The translations under genes and the position numbers were made by a program. A DNA stretch of 16,435 bases from Gammaproteobacteria bacterium UBA3532 (GTDB lineage Bacteria > Pseudomonadota > Gammaproteobacteria > Enterobacterales > UBA3532): positions 1 to 16,435 of the forward strand of contig DFOV01000139.1 of the NCBI GenBank assembly GCA_002376965.1, read 5' to 3'. Each line of letters begins with the position of its first letter. The stretch's first letter is position 1. This document shows, in pieces, positions 9,701 to 15,374 of the stretch. The notes beneath the pieces were generated by a model. That model did not search any database. It was not told the origin of the DNA and worked only from the letters and a program-made list of their open reading frames with translations.

Positions 9701-10614
9701 CCTACGCTCAGGCCAACAGGGCCAGAGTCGCTAATAGCCGAACCATTCATTAGATAGGACCACAACACACCTGAATCAGTATTGCGCCATAAAATGTCGG
9801 ACTTGCCATCCATGTTGCGATCGCCTGTGCTTTCGATATGCCACTGTGCTGGTACTCGACCTACAAGACCAACTTTGGATATATTGGTGCCAGACATGGT
9901 ATACAGATAGGTGTCACCTGTGCTCGTATTTCGCCATAGCAAATCAGCTATAGCGTCGCCGTTAAAATCATTAACCGCTTCTACAACCCACTGTGAGCCA
10001 GAAACCTGATTGATTTGTTTGGACTGAACGATAGCGCCATTTTGTATTAGATAAGCCCAATTTAGCCCAGTCGAGGCATTGCGAAGCACAATGTCATCAG
10101 TCCCATCGCTATTTAAGTCACCAACACCTGCGACTTTCCAATCTGGATCAGCTATTTTGTTTAAAAACTTGCTACCGGTAATCGCGCTGCCCTGCATGTG
10201 ATAAATCCAGTTATCACCGGAGATTGCGTGACGCCACAAGATGTCGTCATTGCCATCGCCATTGAAGTCGCCAACACCAGCCACTGACCAGTTCAGGTCG
10301 TTAACTTCATTAATGCGTAACGAATCGACTACTTTTGTACCATCTGTAAGATAGACCCAGTTGATACCAAATCCGGCGTGACGCCAAAGAACGTCGTCAC
10401 TACCATCACCATTAAAGTCGCCATATCCAGCAACTTTCCAGTCCATATCGGTAACTTGAGAGAAGGGGCGGCTATCAACAGCCGAATGATTTTCCATCTG
10501 ATAAAGCCAGTTTTGGCCGGTCGTGGTGTTACGCCACAACACGGAACTGCCTGCATAGGTAGGGCCAGCAATGGCTGTCGCAATCATGGTTGCGACGAGG
10601 GCTCGTCCAAACAT
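6796..10614 (-). CDS. Secreted multidomain alpha-amylase (GH13)
   Basis: This 1272-residue exported enzyme should hydrolyse alpha-1,4 links of starch or glycogen. A Sec signal peptide covers residues 1-21 (cleavage after TYA). Six 50-residue FG-GAP/VCBS-like repeats follow (25-312), five with DxNxDGxxD-type calcium loops (from D66, D116, D166, D216, D265; the fourth is degenerate). Three Ig-like (Big-type) domains span about 322-590. A starch-binding module resembling CBM26 lies at about 592-680, and another beta domain at about 685-770. The GH13 barrel begins near 800: D960 in GWRLD is the nucleophile, E1000 in VGEIWDG the acid/base, and H1080-D1081 in LSNHD the third acid. In region I the usual Asn of DxxxNH is Gly910. 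A beta domain C ends the protein. GGAG precedes the ATG by 10 bases. The gene stands alone, with its own terminator. The GH13 subfamily is uncertain. Confidence 0.9.
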   Translation of the reverse strand: MFGRALVATMIATAIAGPTYAGSSVLWRNTTTGQNWLYQMENHSAVDSRPFSQVTDMDWKVAGYGDFNGDGSDDVLWRHAGFGINWVYLTDGTKVVDSLRINEVNDLNWSVAGVGDFNGDGNDDILWRHAISGDNWIYHMQGSAITGSKFLNKIADPDWKVAGVGDLNSDGTDDIVLRNASTGLNWAYLIQNGAIVQSKQINQVSGSQWVVEAVNDFNGDAIADLLWRNTSTGDTYLYTMSGTNISKVGLVGRVPAQWHIESTGDRNMDGKSDILWRNTDSGVLWSYLMNGSAISDSGPVGLSVGNTWSLVATLMTQDMTIQPIDLEITPPGSTQASVGQCIDLDATGFFSNGTQQNNPSGLIWQCNEIGIANVNAAGQVCGTAAGTLSCTAAWQGFQDSVSLTFTSIPVEPSGFEITNGPFSLTVGDTAQVQSRGLFDDGSNTANPQSATWSCASSSVSISSSGVITANAAVQTTCSGSWEGFSDSVSVAVSQQPDTAIEIAIATTALSGEVGSSVTPGVTVTFSQAGDVLNPDGVTWTCNDITVVAVESQPTAGTPATLRLNNAGVANCTAKYETLTDIVAVTANEPVSDFVVYMQKPAGWAGCKIHHWESPPAANTLWPGNDMDPLDDNWCVYTFPEGQTESKIVFNDGAGQQSGNLVADQPGCWTGGATWTPLSSCNIPADTPRVSANPGTSSFVGDAGLTVTLSISNGVGKYLIGNGDACAAGQTYTNNQQVTLGDGLNIGESVDLLLCGDDGALQVTDSYTYTRIEQGNLGQCEIPAYTGNPHGSEQAMKEKFQDLRIYQVMVESFIDGDPNRGYGTGYGSSHHNGDIRGIINSLPYIKSLGANAIWLTPIFNSDGGSQLDATGYFTRNYFEIDPKFGSWEDAKEMVDTAHSMGMYVFFDGVFGHHKGNIPTSPCGNNVTGGNDPVSYPGSLDFYKEVATFWIRELGIDGWRLDQAYQVPLDAWIEIRQAVESISKYNKQQGKQWGTLGYMVGEIWDGEGVIQSKGYGSASNPSLYSAFDFPIRYGLVQVLAGQEHIGDAGASGRPASWLNEKFVSIGGTYASHAIPNLMLSNHDLVRFGDLIERAGYPRDDWTYWGRHRAAFAFMAAFTGPITIYYGDEIGDEVPNFAQKVESNCWTVGLCDDHVSRTSGLIDGVSTSLNNEQRALKDYVAQLMDIRDTHRALSQGERTHLGSNEATYVDLKSYNGENVIFVLNVSTNDQPVSVDTADVGGTTVVDLVNGGTISANAGSFDFNIPGLSGQFFLVQ
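9679..10542 (-). repeat. Six tandem 50-residue FG-GAP/VCBS-like repeats in the amylase
   Basis: Repeated WRN..G.NW.Y units begin at residues 27, 77, 127, 177, 227 and 276, a period of 50 residues (49 for the last). In the fourth unit the Trp is replaced by Leu. Between units lies W(K/S)VAGVGDFNGDG-like sequence with the calcium loop. The DNA copies have diverged, so this is an old protein-level repeat and not a recent duplication. Confidence 0.85.
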
Positions 10615-10702
10615 TCTATTTTTCTCCGGTGTATCCCATTGGCTGTTCAGCTCATTGATGGGAAGGTCTCTATTTAGCGCTTTTTAAAAATTAAAGATTT
10701 CA

Positions 10703-10730
10703 ACTATATCTATATTCTGTATTGAGTAAA
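10703..10730 (-). promoter_or_regulatory. Candidate sigma-70 promoter of the amylase gene
   Basis: On the minus strand TTTACT (10730-10725) and TATAGT (10708-10703) are separated by 16 bases, about 90 bases before the amylase ATG. The -35 match is poor, as expected if an activator is required, and two G-rich repeats lie just upstream. Confidence 0.35.
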
Positions 10731-10744
10731 AGATTTTTTAAGGT

Positions 10745-10776
10745 AAGTCCCCCCTTATATTCCATTGAACTCCCCC
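10745..10776 (-). promoter_or_regulatory. Pair of G-rich direct repeats upstream of the amylase promoter
   Basis: Read on the minus strand, GGGGGAGTT (10776-10768) and GGGGGACTT (10753-10745) are direct repeats 23 bases apart, about two helical turns, ending about 15 bases before the candidate -35. A related GAGGGAGGTT occurs in the opposite orientation at 10791-10800. The G-runs recall MalT boxes (GGGGAKGAGG) only loosely. An activator-binding role is inference. Confidence 0.3.
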
Positions 10777-10841
10777 ACAAGCCGGATTAAGAGGGAGGTT
10801 GTAATGATCACCCATTTAAACAAAACCCCTTTGGACGGATT

Positions 10842-10855
10842 TTGATGTATATCAA
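10842..10855. promoter_or_regulatory. Perfect FNR/Anr-type binding site
   Basis: TTGATGTATATCAA matches the FNR/Anr consensus TTGAT-N4-ATCAA at all ten defined positions. It is intergenic, with its centre about 84 bases before the start point predicted for the zinc-ribbon gene and about 150 bases before that of the amylase. Which gene it serves is not clear. Confidence 0.5.
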
Positions 10856-10917
10856 CAGAAAACGACGAATAGTTCCGCCTCTTGTCGCCACTCAGTAGCG
10901 ATAGTCGGCGAGGCAAA

Positions 10918-10926
10918 TGGTAAAAT
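10918..10926 (+). promoter_or_regulatory. Candidate extended -10 promoter of the zinc-ribbon gene
   Basis: TGGTAAAAT is a TG-n extended -10 with hexamer TAAAAT (one mismatch to consensus), 36 bases before the GTG start at 10963. No clear -35 is seen, which fits an activated promoter. Confidence 0.35.
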
Positions 10927-10962
10927 ATTATAAGGTAGTGCTTTTCGGTAAAGGGGGTAACA

Positions 10963-11244
10963 GTGAAATATTGGGAAAGCGAGTCGCTTATCTTATGGGC
11001 TGAAAAGAGCAATAACGAGGCTCTAGAACTGGCGACGAAAGATGAAAGTGATTTTAATTATCACGCCGAACGTGAAATACATCGACGCGATGTCTTTATT
11101 TTTGGTACCTATGCAGGAAAGTGCTCAAACTGTGCCAGCTCTATCGTTGCCACACTCACGCGCTGGGACACTGATACGAAGTGCCCCGTTTGCCTTCGTT
11201 ATAGCAATCTAGACAGTTTCACTAAACACGATATGAAGATCTAG
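10963..11244 (+). CDS. Small hypothetical protein with a zinc-ribbon-like four-cysteine motif
   Basis: This 93-residue soluble protein has an acidic, helix-prone N-terminal half rich in Glu, Asp, Arg and His. A C54-x2-C57 and C74-x2-C77 pair 16 residues apart follows, the second knuckle reading KCPVCLRY. This is the layout of a zinc ribbon and suggests a structural zinc and possibly protein or nucleic acid binding. I do not recognise a family. The GTG start at 10963 is supported by GGGGG at 10953-10957, 5 bases upstream. The gene converges on hisF with only two bases between the stops and no room for a terminator, so the two transcripts may overlap in antisense. Coding status is likely but unproven. 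Confidence 0.6.
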   Translation: MKYWESESLILWAEKSNNEALELATKDESDFNYHAEREIHRRDVFIFGTYAGKCSNCASSIVATLTRWDTDTKCPVCLRYSNLDSFTKHDMKI

Positions 11245-11246
11245 GA

Positions 11247-12020
11247 TCACCAACGAACCTCGATTCCGCGCTCTTCCATGCGTTTCTTGGCCTCTCCCAT
11301 CGTATGCTGGCCAAAATGGAAGATACTTGCAGCTAACACAGCATCAGCATGACCTTCGATAACGCCATCAGCCAGATGCTCAAGATTTCCAACGCCACCA
11401 GATGCTATAACCGGTACAGCAACAGCATCACTGACAGCGCGAGTAAGTGCCAAATCAAAGCCATCTTTGGTGCCATCACGATCCATACTGGTCAATAAAA
11501 GCTCCCCTGCCCCTAATCCGACCATTTTTACTGCCCATTCAACAGCATCAATTCCCGTGGGTTTCCTACCACCGTGGGTAAAGATCTCCCAGCGAGCTTG
11601 TTCGTTTTCACTACTGACCTTTTTGGCGTCTATGGCAACAACGATGCACTGCGAACCAAAACGAGCCGCAGCCTCACCAACAAACTCAGGATTAAAAACC
11701 GCCGCCGTATTGATACCAACCTTATCAGCACCCGCATTGAGCATTTTGCGGATATCCGACAACTGGCGAATTCCGCCGCCCACTGTCAGGGGGATAAATA
11801 CCTGGCTGGCAATGTCTTCTACGACATGCACCATCGTATCTCGGTCTTCATGGCTGGCAGTGATATCAAGGAAGGTGATTTCATCAGCACCCTGCTGATC
11901 GTAACGTTTGGCTATCTCAACAGGATCGCCAGCATCACGGATATCAACGAACTGGACACCTTTCATCACCCGACCTTGATCAACATCGAGGCACGGAATC
12001 ACTCGTTTTGCTAGTCCCAT
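11247..12020 (-). CDS. hisF: Imidazole glycerol phosphate synthase, cyclase subunit HisF
   Basis: HisF is the (beta/alpha)8-barrel cyclase that joins ammonia from HisH to PRFAR, giving imidazole glycerol phosphate and AICAR in histidine synthesis. Its 257 residues match the family. Catalytic aspartates are D12 in IPCLDV and D131 in VAIDAKK. Phosphate-binding loops include TVGGGIR at 79-85 and an ASGGVGN motif near the C-terminus. The gene starts 4 bases after the hisA stop, with AAGGG overlapping that stop serving as ribosome site. It is the last gene of hisBHAF here; hisI/hisE do not follow, and the next gene is convergent. Confidence 0.97.
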   Translation of the reverse strand: MGLAKRVIPCLDVDQGRVMKGVQFVDIRDAGDPVEIAKRYDQQGADEITFLDITASHEDRDTMVHVVEDIASQVFIPLTVGGGIRQLSDIRKMLNAGADKVGINTAAVFNPEFVGEAAARFGSQCIVVAIDAKKVSSENEQARWEIFTHGGRKPTGIDAVEWAVKMVGLGAGELLLTSMDRDGTKDGFDLALTRAVSDAVAVPVIASGGVGNLEHLADGVIEGHADAVLAASIFHFGQHTMGEAKKRMEERGIEVRW

Positions 12021-12024
12021 CCTT

Positions 12025-12765
12025 TTACCCTTTGTGGATCTGGTCTGCTAAGTTTTGTGCTTCCGTCAGGTCTAGGGTTCCTTCATACAAAGAGCGACCA
12101 GCAATGACGCCAACGATTCCTTTATCAGCTACTTCTGATAACCGCTGAACGTCGGATATATTCTTCAATCCACCGGAGGCGACAATCGGAATATCAACCG
12201 CTTCAGCCAAGCGTGCTGTTGCATCAACATTAATACCTTCCATCATGCCATCACGAGAAATATCGGTATAAACGATGGACGATACGCCGTCATCTTCAAA
12301 CTTCTTGGCAAGCTCTGACACATCATGACCGGAAACCTTCTCCCAGCCATGGGTAGCGACTTTGCCATTGACGGCATCAAGACCAACAATAATATTGTCT
12401 GGAAACTCCATGCAGACTTCACTGACAAACTCTGGCTTCTGAACCGCTACAGTACCTAATATGACGTATTGAACACCAACATCCAAATACAGCTCGATGG
12501 TTTCAATATTGCGAATACCACCACCTACTTGAATAGGCACATTTGGAAAGGCTTTGGTGATATCATATATCACGTCAGCATTGATTGGCTGGCCAGCCAT
12601 GGCGCCATTTAGATCAACAAGATGCAGTCGCCTGGCCCCTTGATCGATCCAGGACTTCGCCATTTTTAGCGGGTCATTTCCATAAACGGTAGCATCATCC
12701 ATACGCCCTTGGCGCAAACGCACACAACGGCCATCTTTTAGGTCAATGGCTGGAATAATTAGCAT
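12025..12765 (-). CDS. hisA: Phosphoribosylformimino-5-aminoimidazole carboxamide ribotide isomerase HisA
   Basis: HisA isomerises ProFAR to PRFAR, the substrate of HisF-HisH. The barrel begins at [12 protein letters not shown] with catalytic D8; the second aspartate is D130 in VGLDAVNG, with QVGGGIR and an ASGGL phosphate loop. I choose the ATG at 12765: it gives 246 residues, as in other bacteria, with GAGG 5 bases upstream. The open frame continues 20 codons further to 12825 and overlaps hisH, but those codons come from a 21-bp tandem repeat, encode KYSINS twice, and have no good ribosome site. The gap to hisH is 46 bases, unusually long in this otherwise compact operon. Confidence 0.96.
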   Translation of the reverse strand: MLIIPAIDLKDGRCVRLRQGRMDDATVYGNDPLKMAKSWIDQGARRLHLVDLNGAMAGQPINADVIYDITKAFPNVPIQVGGGIRNIETIELYLDVGVQYVILGTVAVQKPEFVSEVCMEFPDNIIVGLDAVNGKVATHGWEKVSGHDVSELAKKFEDDGVSSIVYTDISRDGMMEGINVDATARLAEAVDIPIVASGGLKNISDVQRLSEVADKGIVGVIAGRSLYEGTLDLTEAQNLADQIHKG

Positions 12766-12774
12766 TGAATCCTC

Positions 12775-12816
12775 ACTATTGATTGAATACTTAAAACTAT
12801 TAATTGAATACTTAAA
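12775..12816 (-). repeat. 21-bp tandem duplication at the hisH-hisA junction
   Basis: Two direct copies at 12775-12795 and 12796-12816 differ at one base (g at 12781, a at 12802), so they agree at 20 of 21 positions. The second copy contains the hisH stop codon (12812-12814). Because 21 is a multiple of three, the duplication preserves an open frame into hisA and creates an apparent HisA extension. Confidence 0.9.
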
Positions 12817-13456
12817 ATTTTCCATTCCACTGAGTAAAGTTTTTTAACAGCTGCAAGCCTGCATGCTGACTCTTCTCTGGGTGGAATTGCACGGCAAACA
12901 AATTGTTATCAAAAAGCGCAGCATCAAAGGTTATTCCATAATTTGCTGTTGCGGCGACTTTATTGGCATTGTCACAGTGAATATGGTAACTGTGAACAAA
13001 ATAAAAGCGGGTATCCTGAGGTACGTCCTTCCATAGAGGATGTGGGACTTGCTGATGGACAATATTCCAGCCCATATGCGGGACCTTTAACCGAGTTCCA
13101 TCTTGGTCAACATGCTGATCGCCGAAGTATTTAACCCGACCATCAACCAAGCCCAGGCAATCGACCCCACCGTTTTCTTCGCTAAAATTCATAAGCGCCT
13201 GCATACCAACACAAATACCAAGCACAGGCTTTTCTTTAACAAAATTGGCAACAATTTCGCCAATATTTAGGCGGTGAATCTCGGACATACAGTCGCGAAT
13301 AGCTCCAACGCCCGGAAATATGACACGATCAGCTTGGTAGATCGTGTCGGGGCAGCTGGTTACGATAACTTCCTGCTCAGGCGCAACGGTCTGTACCGCT
13401 TTAGAAACAGAGTGCAGGTTGCCCATGCCGTAATCAATAATGGCTAGCTTTTGCAT
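12812..13456 (-). CDS. hisH: Imidazole glycerol phosphate synthase, glutamine amidotransferase subunit HisH
   Basis: HisH releases ammonia from glutamine and channels it into HisF. It has 214 residues, a normal length. The class I amidotransferase triad is complete: C82 in GICVGMQ, with H192 and E194 in [17 protein letters not shown] at 8-16 and FPGVGA at 47-52 (oxyanion strand) are HisH motifs. The ATG at 13456 lies 7 bases after the hisB stop, with TAGG nearby as a modest ribosome site. The stop codon falls inside the second copy of the 21-bp tandem repeat, so the repeat forms the very end of the gene. Confidence 0.96.
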   Translation of the reverse strand: MQKLAIIDYGMGNLHSVSKAVQTVAPEQEVIVTSCPDTIYQADRVIFPGVGAIRDCMSEIHRLNIGEIVANFVKEKPVLGICVGMQALMNFSEENGGVDCLGLVDGRVKYFGDQHVDQDGTRLKVPHMGWNIVHQQVPHPLWKDVPQDTRFYFVHSYHIHCDNANKVAATANYGITFDAALFDNNLFAVQFHPEKSQHAGLQLLKNFTQWNGKF

Positions 13457-13463
13457 GTCGAAC

Positions 13464-14063
13464 CTACCCTACTAACGAGCCTTTGGTTGATGGAATTTTA
13501 TCAGCCATTCGCTCATCAACTGTTAGTGCCATGCGCATCGCGCGACCAAATGCTTTGAATATGGTTTCAGCCTGGTGATGGGCATTTCGACCTTTTAAGT
13601 TATCGATATGCAAGGTGACTTGGGCATGGTTAACAAAGCCCTGGAAAAATTCATAAAATAGTTCAACATCAAACTGTCCGATGGATGCACGTGTGAATTT
13701 AACGTTCATATCTAAACCGGGTCTGCCTGAAAAGTCTATGACTACGCGGGATAGGGCTTCATCTAACGGCACATAGGCATGACCATAGCGAAATAAACCC
13801 TTCTTATCACCCACCGCTTTAGCAAAGGCCTGACCTAAAGTGATACCGGTATCTTCTACCGTGTGGTGCGCATCGATATGTAAGTCGCCTTTTGCAACAA
13901 TGTTGATATCGAACAATCCATGGCGTGCAATCTGGTCTAGCATATGCTCTAAGAAAGGAACGCCTGTATCAAAGGATGACTGGCCGGTTCCATCCAGATT
14001 AACTTCGACTTTAATCTGCGTTTCCAAGGTATTTCGTTCAACGTTTGCTAATCGCTGCACCAT
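13464..14063 (-). CDS. hisB: Imidazoleglycerol-phosphate dehydratase HisB (monofunctional)
   Basis: HisB dehydrates imidazole glycerol phosphate to imidazole acetol phosphate. The 199-residue protein is the dehydratase alone, without the N-terminal histidinol phosphatase of enteric HisB; the phosphatase step must be encoded elsewhere. The manganese-binding histidine/glutamate motifs are all present: [21 protein letters not shown] and NAHHQAE. I choose the ATG at 14063, with GAGG 6 bases upstream; a TTG one codon earlier is possible but less likely. It is the first gene of hisBHAF, and a candidate extended -10 lies about 28 bases before it. Confidence 0.95.
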   Translation of the reverse strand: MVQRLANVERNTLETQIKVEVNLDGTGQSSFDTGVPFLEHMLDQIARHGLFDINIVAKGDLHIDAHHTVEDTGITLGQAFAKAVGDKKGLFRYGHAYVPLDEALSRVVIDFSGRPGLDMNVKFTRASIGQFDVELFYEFFQGFVNHAQVTLHIDNLKGRNAHHQAETIFKAFGRAMRMALTVDERMADKIPSTKGSLVG

Positions 14064-14090
14064 CAAATGCCTCTTTTTTGTGCGATGAAA

Positions 14091-14099
14091 ATTCTATCA
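14091..14099 (-). promoter_or_regulatory. Candidate extended -10 promoter of hisBHAF
   Basis: The minus strand reads TGATAGAAT, a TG-n extended -10 with hexamer TAGAAT, 27 bases before the hisB ATG. It is preceded by CT, giving the same 11-base string as before manB. I see no leader peptide rich in histidine codons and no attenuator hairpin. Confidence 0.4.
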
Positions 14100-14225
14100 A
14101 GATATGGCGCAACATTAACGGAATTTAAACCGAGGGGCAAACGATATTTGGGACAAAGCGGGAATCAGATACGCCTTTGAATAAATAACGGGCGATGAAA
14201 GATAGGCTAAGACTAAACAAGGCAC

Positions 14226-14251
14226 AAAAAAGGGAGCCATTAGCTCCCTTT
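14226..14251 (-). terminator. Intrinsic terminator of rpoH
   Basis: On the minus strand AAAGGGAGC pairs with GCTCCCTTT (9 bp, 14251-14243 with 14237-14229) around a 5-base loop; the closing T run continues to six Ts at 14231-14226. It lies 50 bases after the rpoH stop and separates rpoH from the his operon. Confidence 0.88.
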
Positions 14252-14301
14252 ACTTCAGATCAATTTGTATTTGGAAATGCTTGTTTTACGAAATATCTGA
14301 A

Positions 14302-15153
14302 TTACAACATGGCGTTTTTTAATTTCTTTATGGCATTTTTTTCTAATTGCCTGATGCGCTCGGCAGAAACTTCATAACGTGCCGCTAGATCCTGCAATGT
14401 TTCCTTATCATCGGCCAACCATCTAGCACGGATGATATCCTGACTGCGATCATCTAATAGAGACATTGCGCGATAAAGCTTTTGGGAAGCCATGTCATCC
14501 CAATCATCACTAATCACCAGTTTTTCGGGGTTGACGCTATGGTCTTCCAAAAACTGCGATGGAGCGAAAGCCGCTTCATCATCAGAATCATCCGAAGGCG
14601 CGTCGAAAGCCTGATCGTGACTGGTTAATCTGCTCTCCATTTCAAATACTTCTCGAGTGGAGACTCCCAGATCATCTGCTACGGCTTTGGCTTCGTCTTG
14701 CGACAACCAACCAAGCGATTTCTTAGCTCGACGCAAATTGAAAAACAGCTTCCGCTGTGCTTTGGTAGTGGCAACTTTAACAATGCGCCAATTTCTTAAC
14801 ACGTATTCGTGGATCTCCGCCTTAATCCAATGCACTGCAAAAGAAACCAAGCGAACACCAACATTAGGATCGAAACGTTTTACCGCCTTCATTAATCCGA
14901 TATTGCCTTCCTGAATAAGATCAGCCTGATTGAGACCATATCCAGCATAACTACGAGCAATGTGAATGACGAAACGAAGGTGTGATAAAACCAATTGTTG
15001 GGCTGCCATAAGATCATCATCATTATGCAGTCGCTCAGCCAGTTCCTTTTCTTCTTCCGCTGAAAGCAGAGGTATGCTGTTAGCCGTCGCAATGTAGGAC
15101 TGAATATTCCCCTGCGGACTAGCAATACCTAGAGTCGCTAACTGATTTCCCAT
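14302..15153 (-). CDS. rpoH: RNA polymerase heat-shock sigma factor RpoH (sigma-32)
   Basis: RpoH directs RNA polymerase to heat-shock promoters for chaperones and proteases. Its 283 residues are near the 284 of E. coli. Region 1.2/2.1 runs from about residue 16, and region 2.2-2.4 includes [16 protein letters not shown] and [23 protein letters not shown]. The RpoH box QRKLFFNLR at 133-141 separates it from other group 3 sigmas and is the FtsH/chaperone control region. The region 4 helix-turn-helix ends in [14 protein letters not shown]. The ATG at 15153 has GAGAGG 6 bases upstream. An intrinsic terminator follows, and sigma-E-like and sigma-70-like promoters precede it. The common ftsY-ftsE-ftsX neighbours are absent; a lipoprotein gene lies upstream on the same strand. 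Confidence 0.97.
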   Translation of the reverse strand: MGNQLATLGIASPQGNIQSYIATANSIPLLSAEEEKELAERLHNDDDLMAAQQLVLSHLRFVIHIARSYAGYGLNQADLIQEGNIGLMKAVKRFDPNVGVRLVSFAVHWIKAEIHEYVLRNWRIVKVATTKAQRKLFFNLRRAKKSLGWLSQDEAKAVADDLGVSTREVFEMESRLTSHDQAFDAPSDDSDDEAAFAPSQFLEDHSVNPEKLVISDDWDDMASQKLYRAMSLLDDRSQDIIRARWLADDKETLQDLAARYEVSAERIRQLEKNAIKKLKNAML

Positions 15154-15252
15154 GTAAACCTCTCAAAACACCTAAGTTAACGGCCAATTCTAGCCGCTTT
15201 CCGAACATTCGCCAACCGTTGGCAAATGCTTATTTCTAGTTTTAACACATTA

Positions 15253-15280
15253 GATATAGAGACAAAACCAAATTTTTCAA
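15253..15280 (-). promoter_or_regulatory. Candidate sigma-70 promoter of rpoH
   Basis: On the minus strand TTGAAA (15280-15275) and TATATC (15258-15253) are separated by 16 bases, about 100 bases before the rpoH ATG. The -35 is a good match and the -10 a weak one. It could act as the housekeeping promoter beside the sigma-E-like one. Confidence 0.4.
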
Positions 15281-15305
15281 CATTTATCTCTATTTTTTCT
15301 ACTTA

Positions 15306-15333
15306 TGTGACAGAGAGAAGCACGACTAGTTCC
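15306..15333 (-). promoter_or_regulatory. Candidate sigma-E (RpoE) promoter of rpoH
   Basis: On the minus strand GGAACTA (15333-15327), 15 bases, then GTCACA (15311-15306) fits the sigma-E pattern GGAACTT-N15/16-GTCNAA well in the -35 and spacing, with one mismatch in the -10. In E. coli rpoH has a sigma-E promoter (P3), so the site makes sense. It predicts a leader of about 145 bases. Confidence 0.5.
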
Positions 15334-15374
15334 GCAAGCGACACATTATTTTATTCACAAAATTTCCAAGCTGT

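Larger units (their letters stand above)
10615..10962. other. 348-base gene-free control region between amylase and zinc-ribbon genes
   Basis: I see no convincing gene here: an 85-codon minus-strand open frame has no family features and runs into the start of the zinc-ribbon gene. The region separates two divergent genes. It holds a candidate amylase promoter, two G-rich direct repeats, a perfect FNR-type palindrome and an extended -10 for the zinc-ribbon gene, each listed separately. Confidence 0.7.

Noticed and set aside
10876..10915. Imperfect GCCTC / GAGGC hairpin upstream of the zinc-ribbon gene.
   Set aside because: The inner arms do not pair well and no T tract follows; it is neither a convincing terminator nor a riboswitch.
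10755..11012. 85-codon minus-strand open frame in the amylase control region.
   Set aside because: It overlaps the start of the zinc-ribbon gene and several candidate regulatory sites, and its translation shows no domain, signal or family pattern.
11467..12014. Long plus-strand open frames of 143 and 146 codons opposite hisF.
   Set aside because: They are antisense shadows of a highly conserved gene, with no family features.
14253..14301. Inverted repeat TTCAGAT / ATCTGAA flanking the end of rpoH.
   Set aside because: The 7-bp arms are AT-rich and 35 bases apart; a better terminator lies just beyond, so this adds nothing clear.
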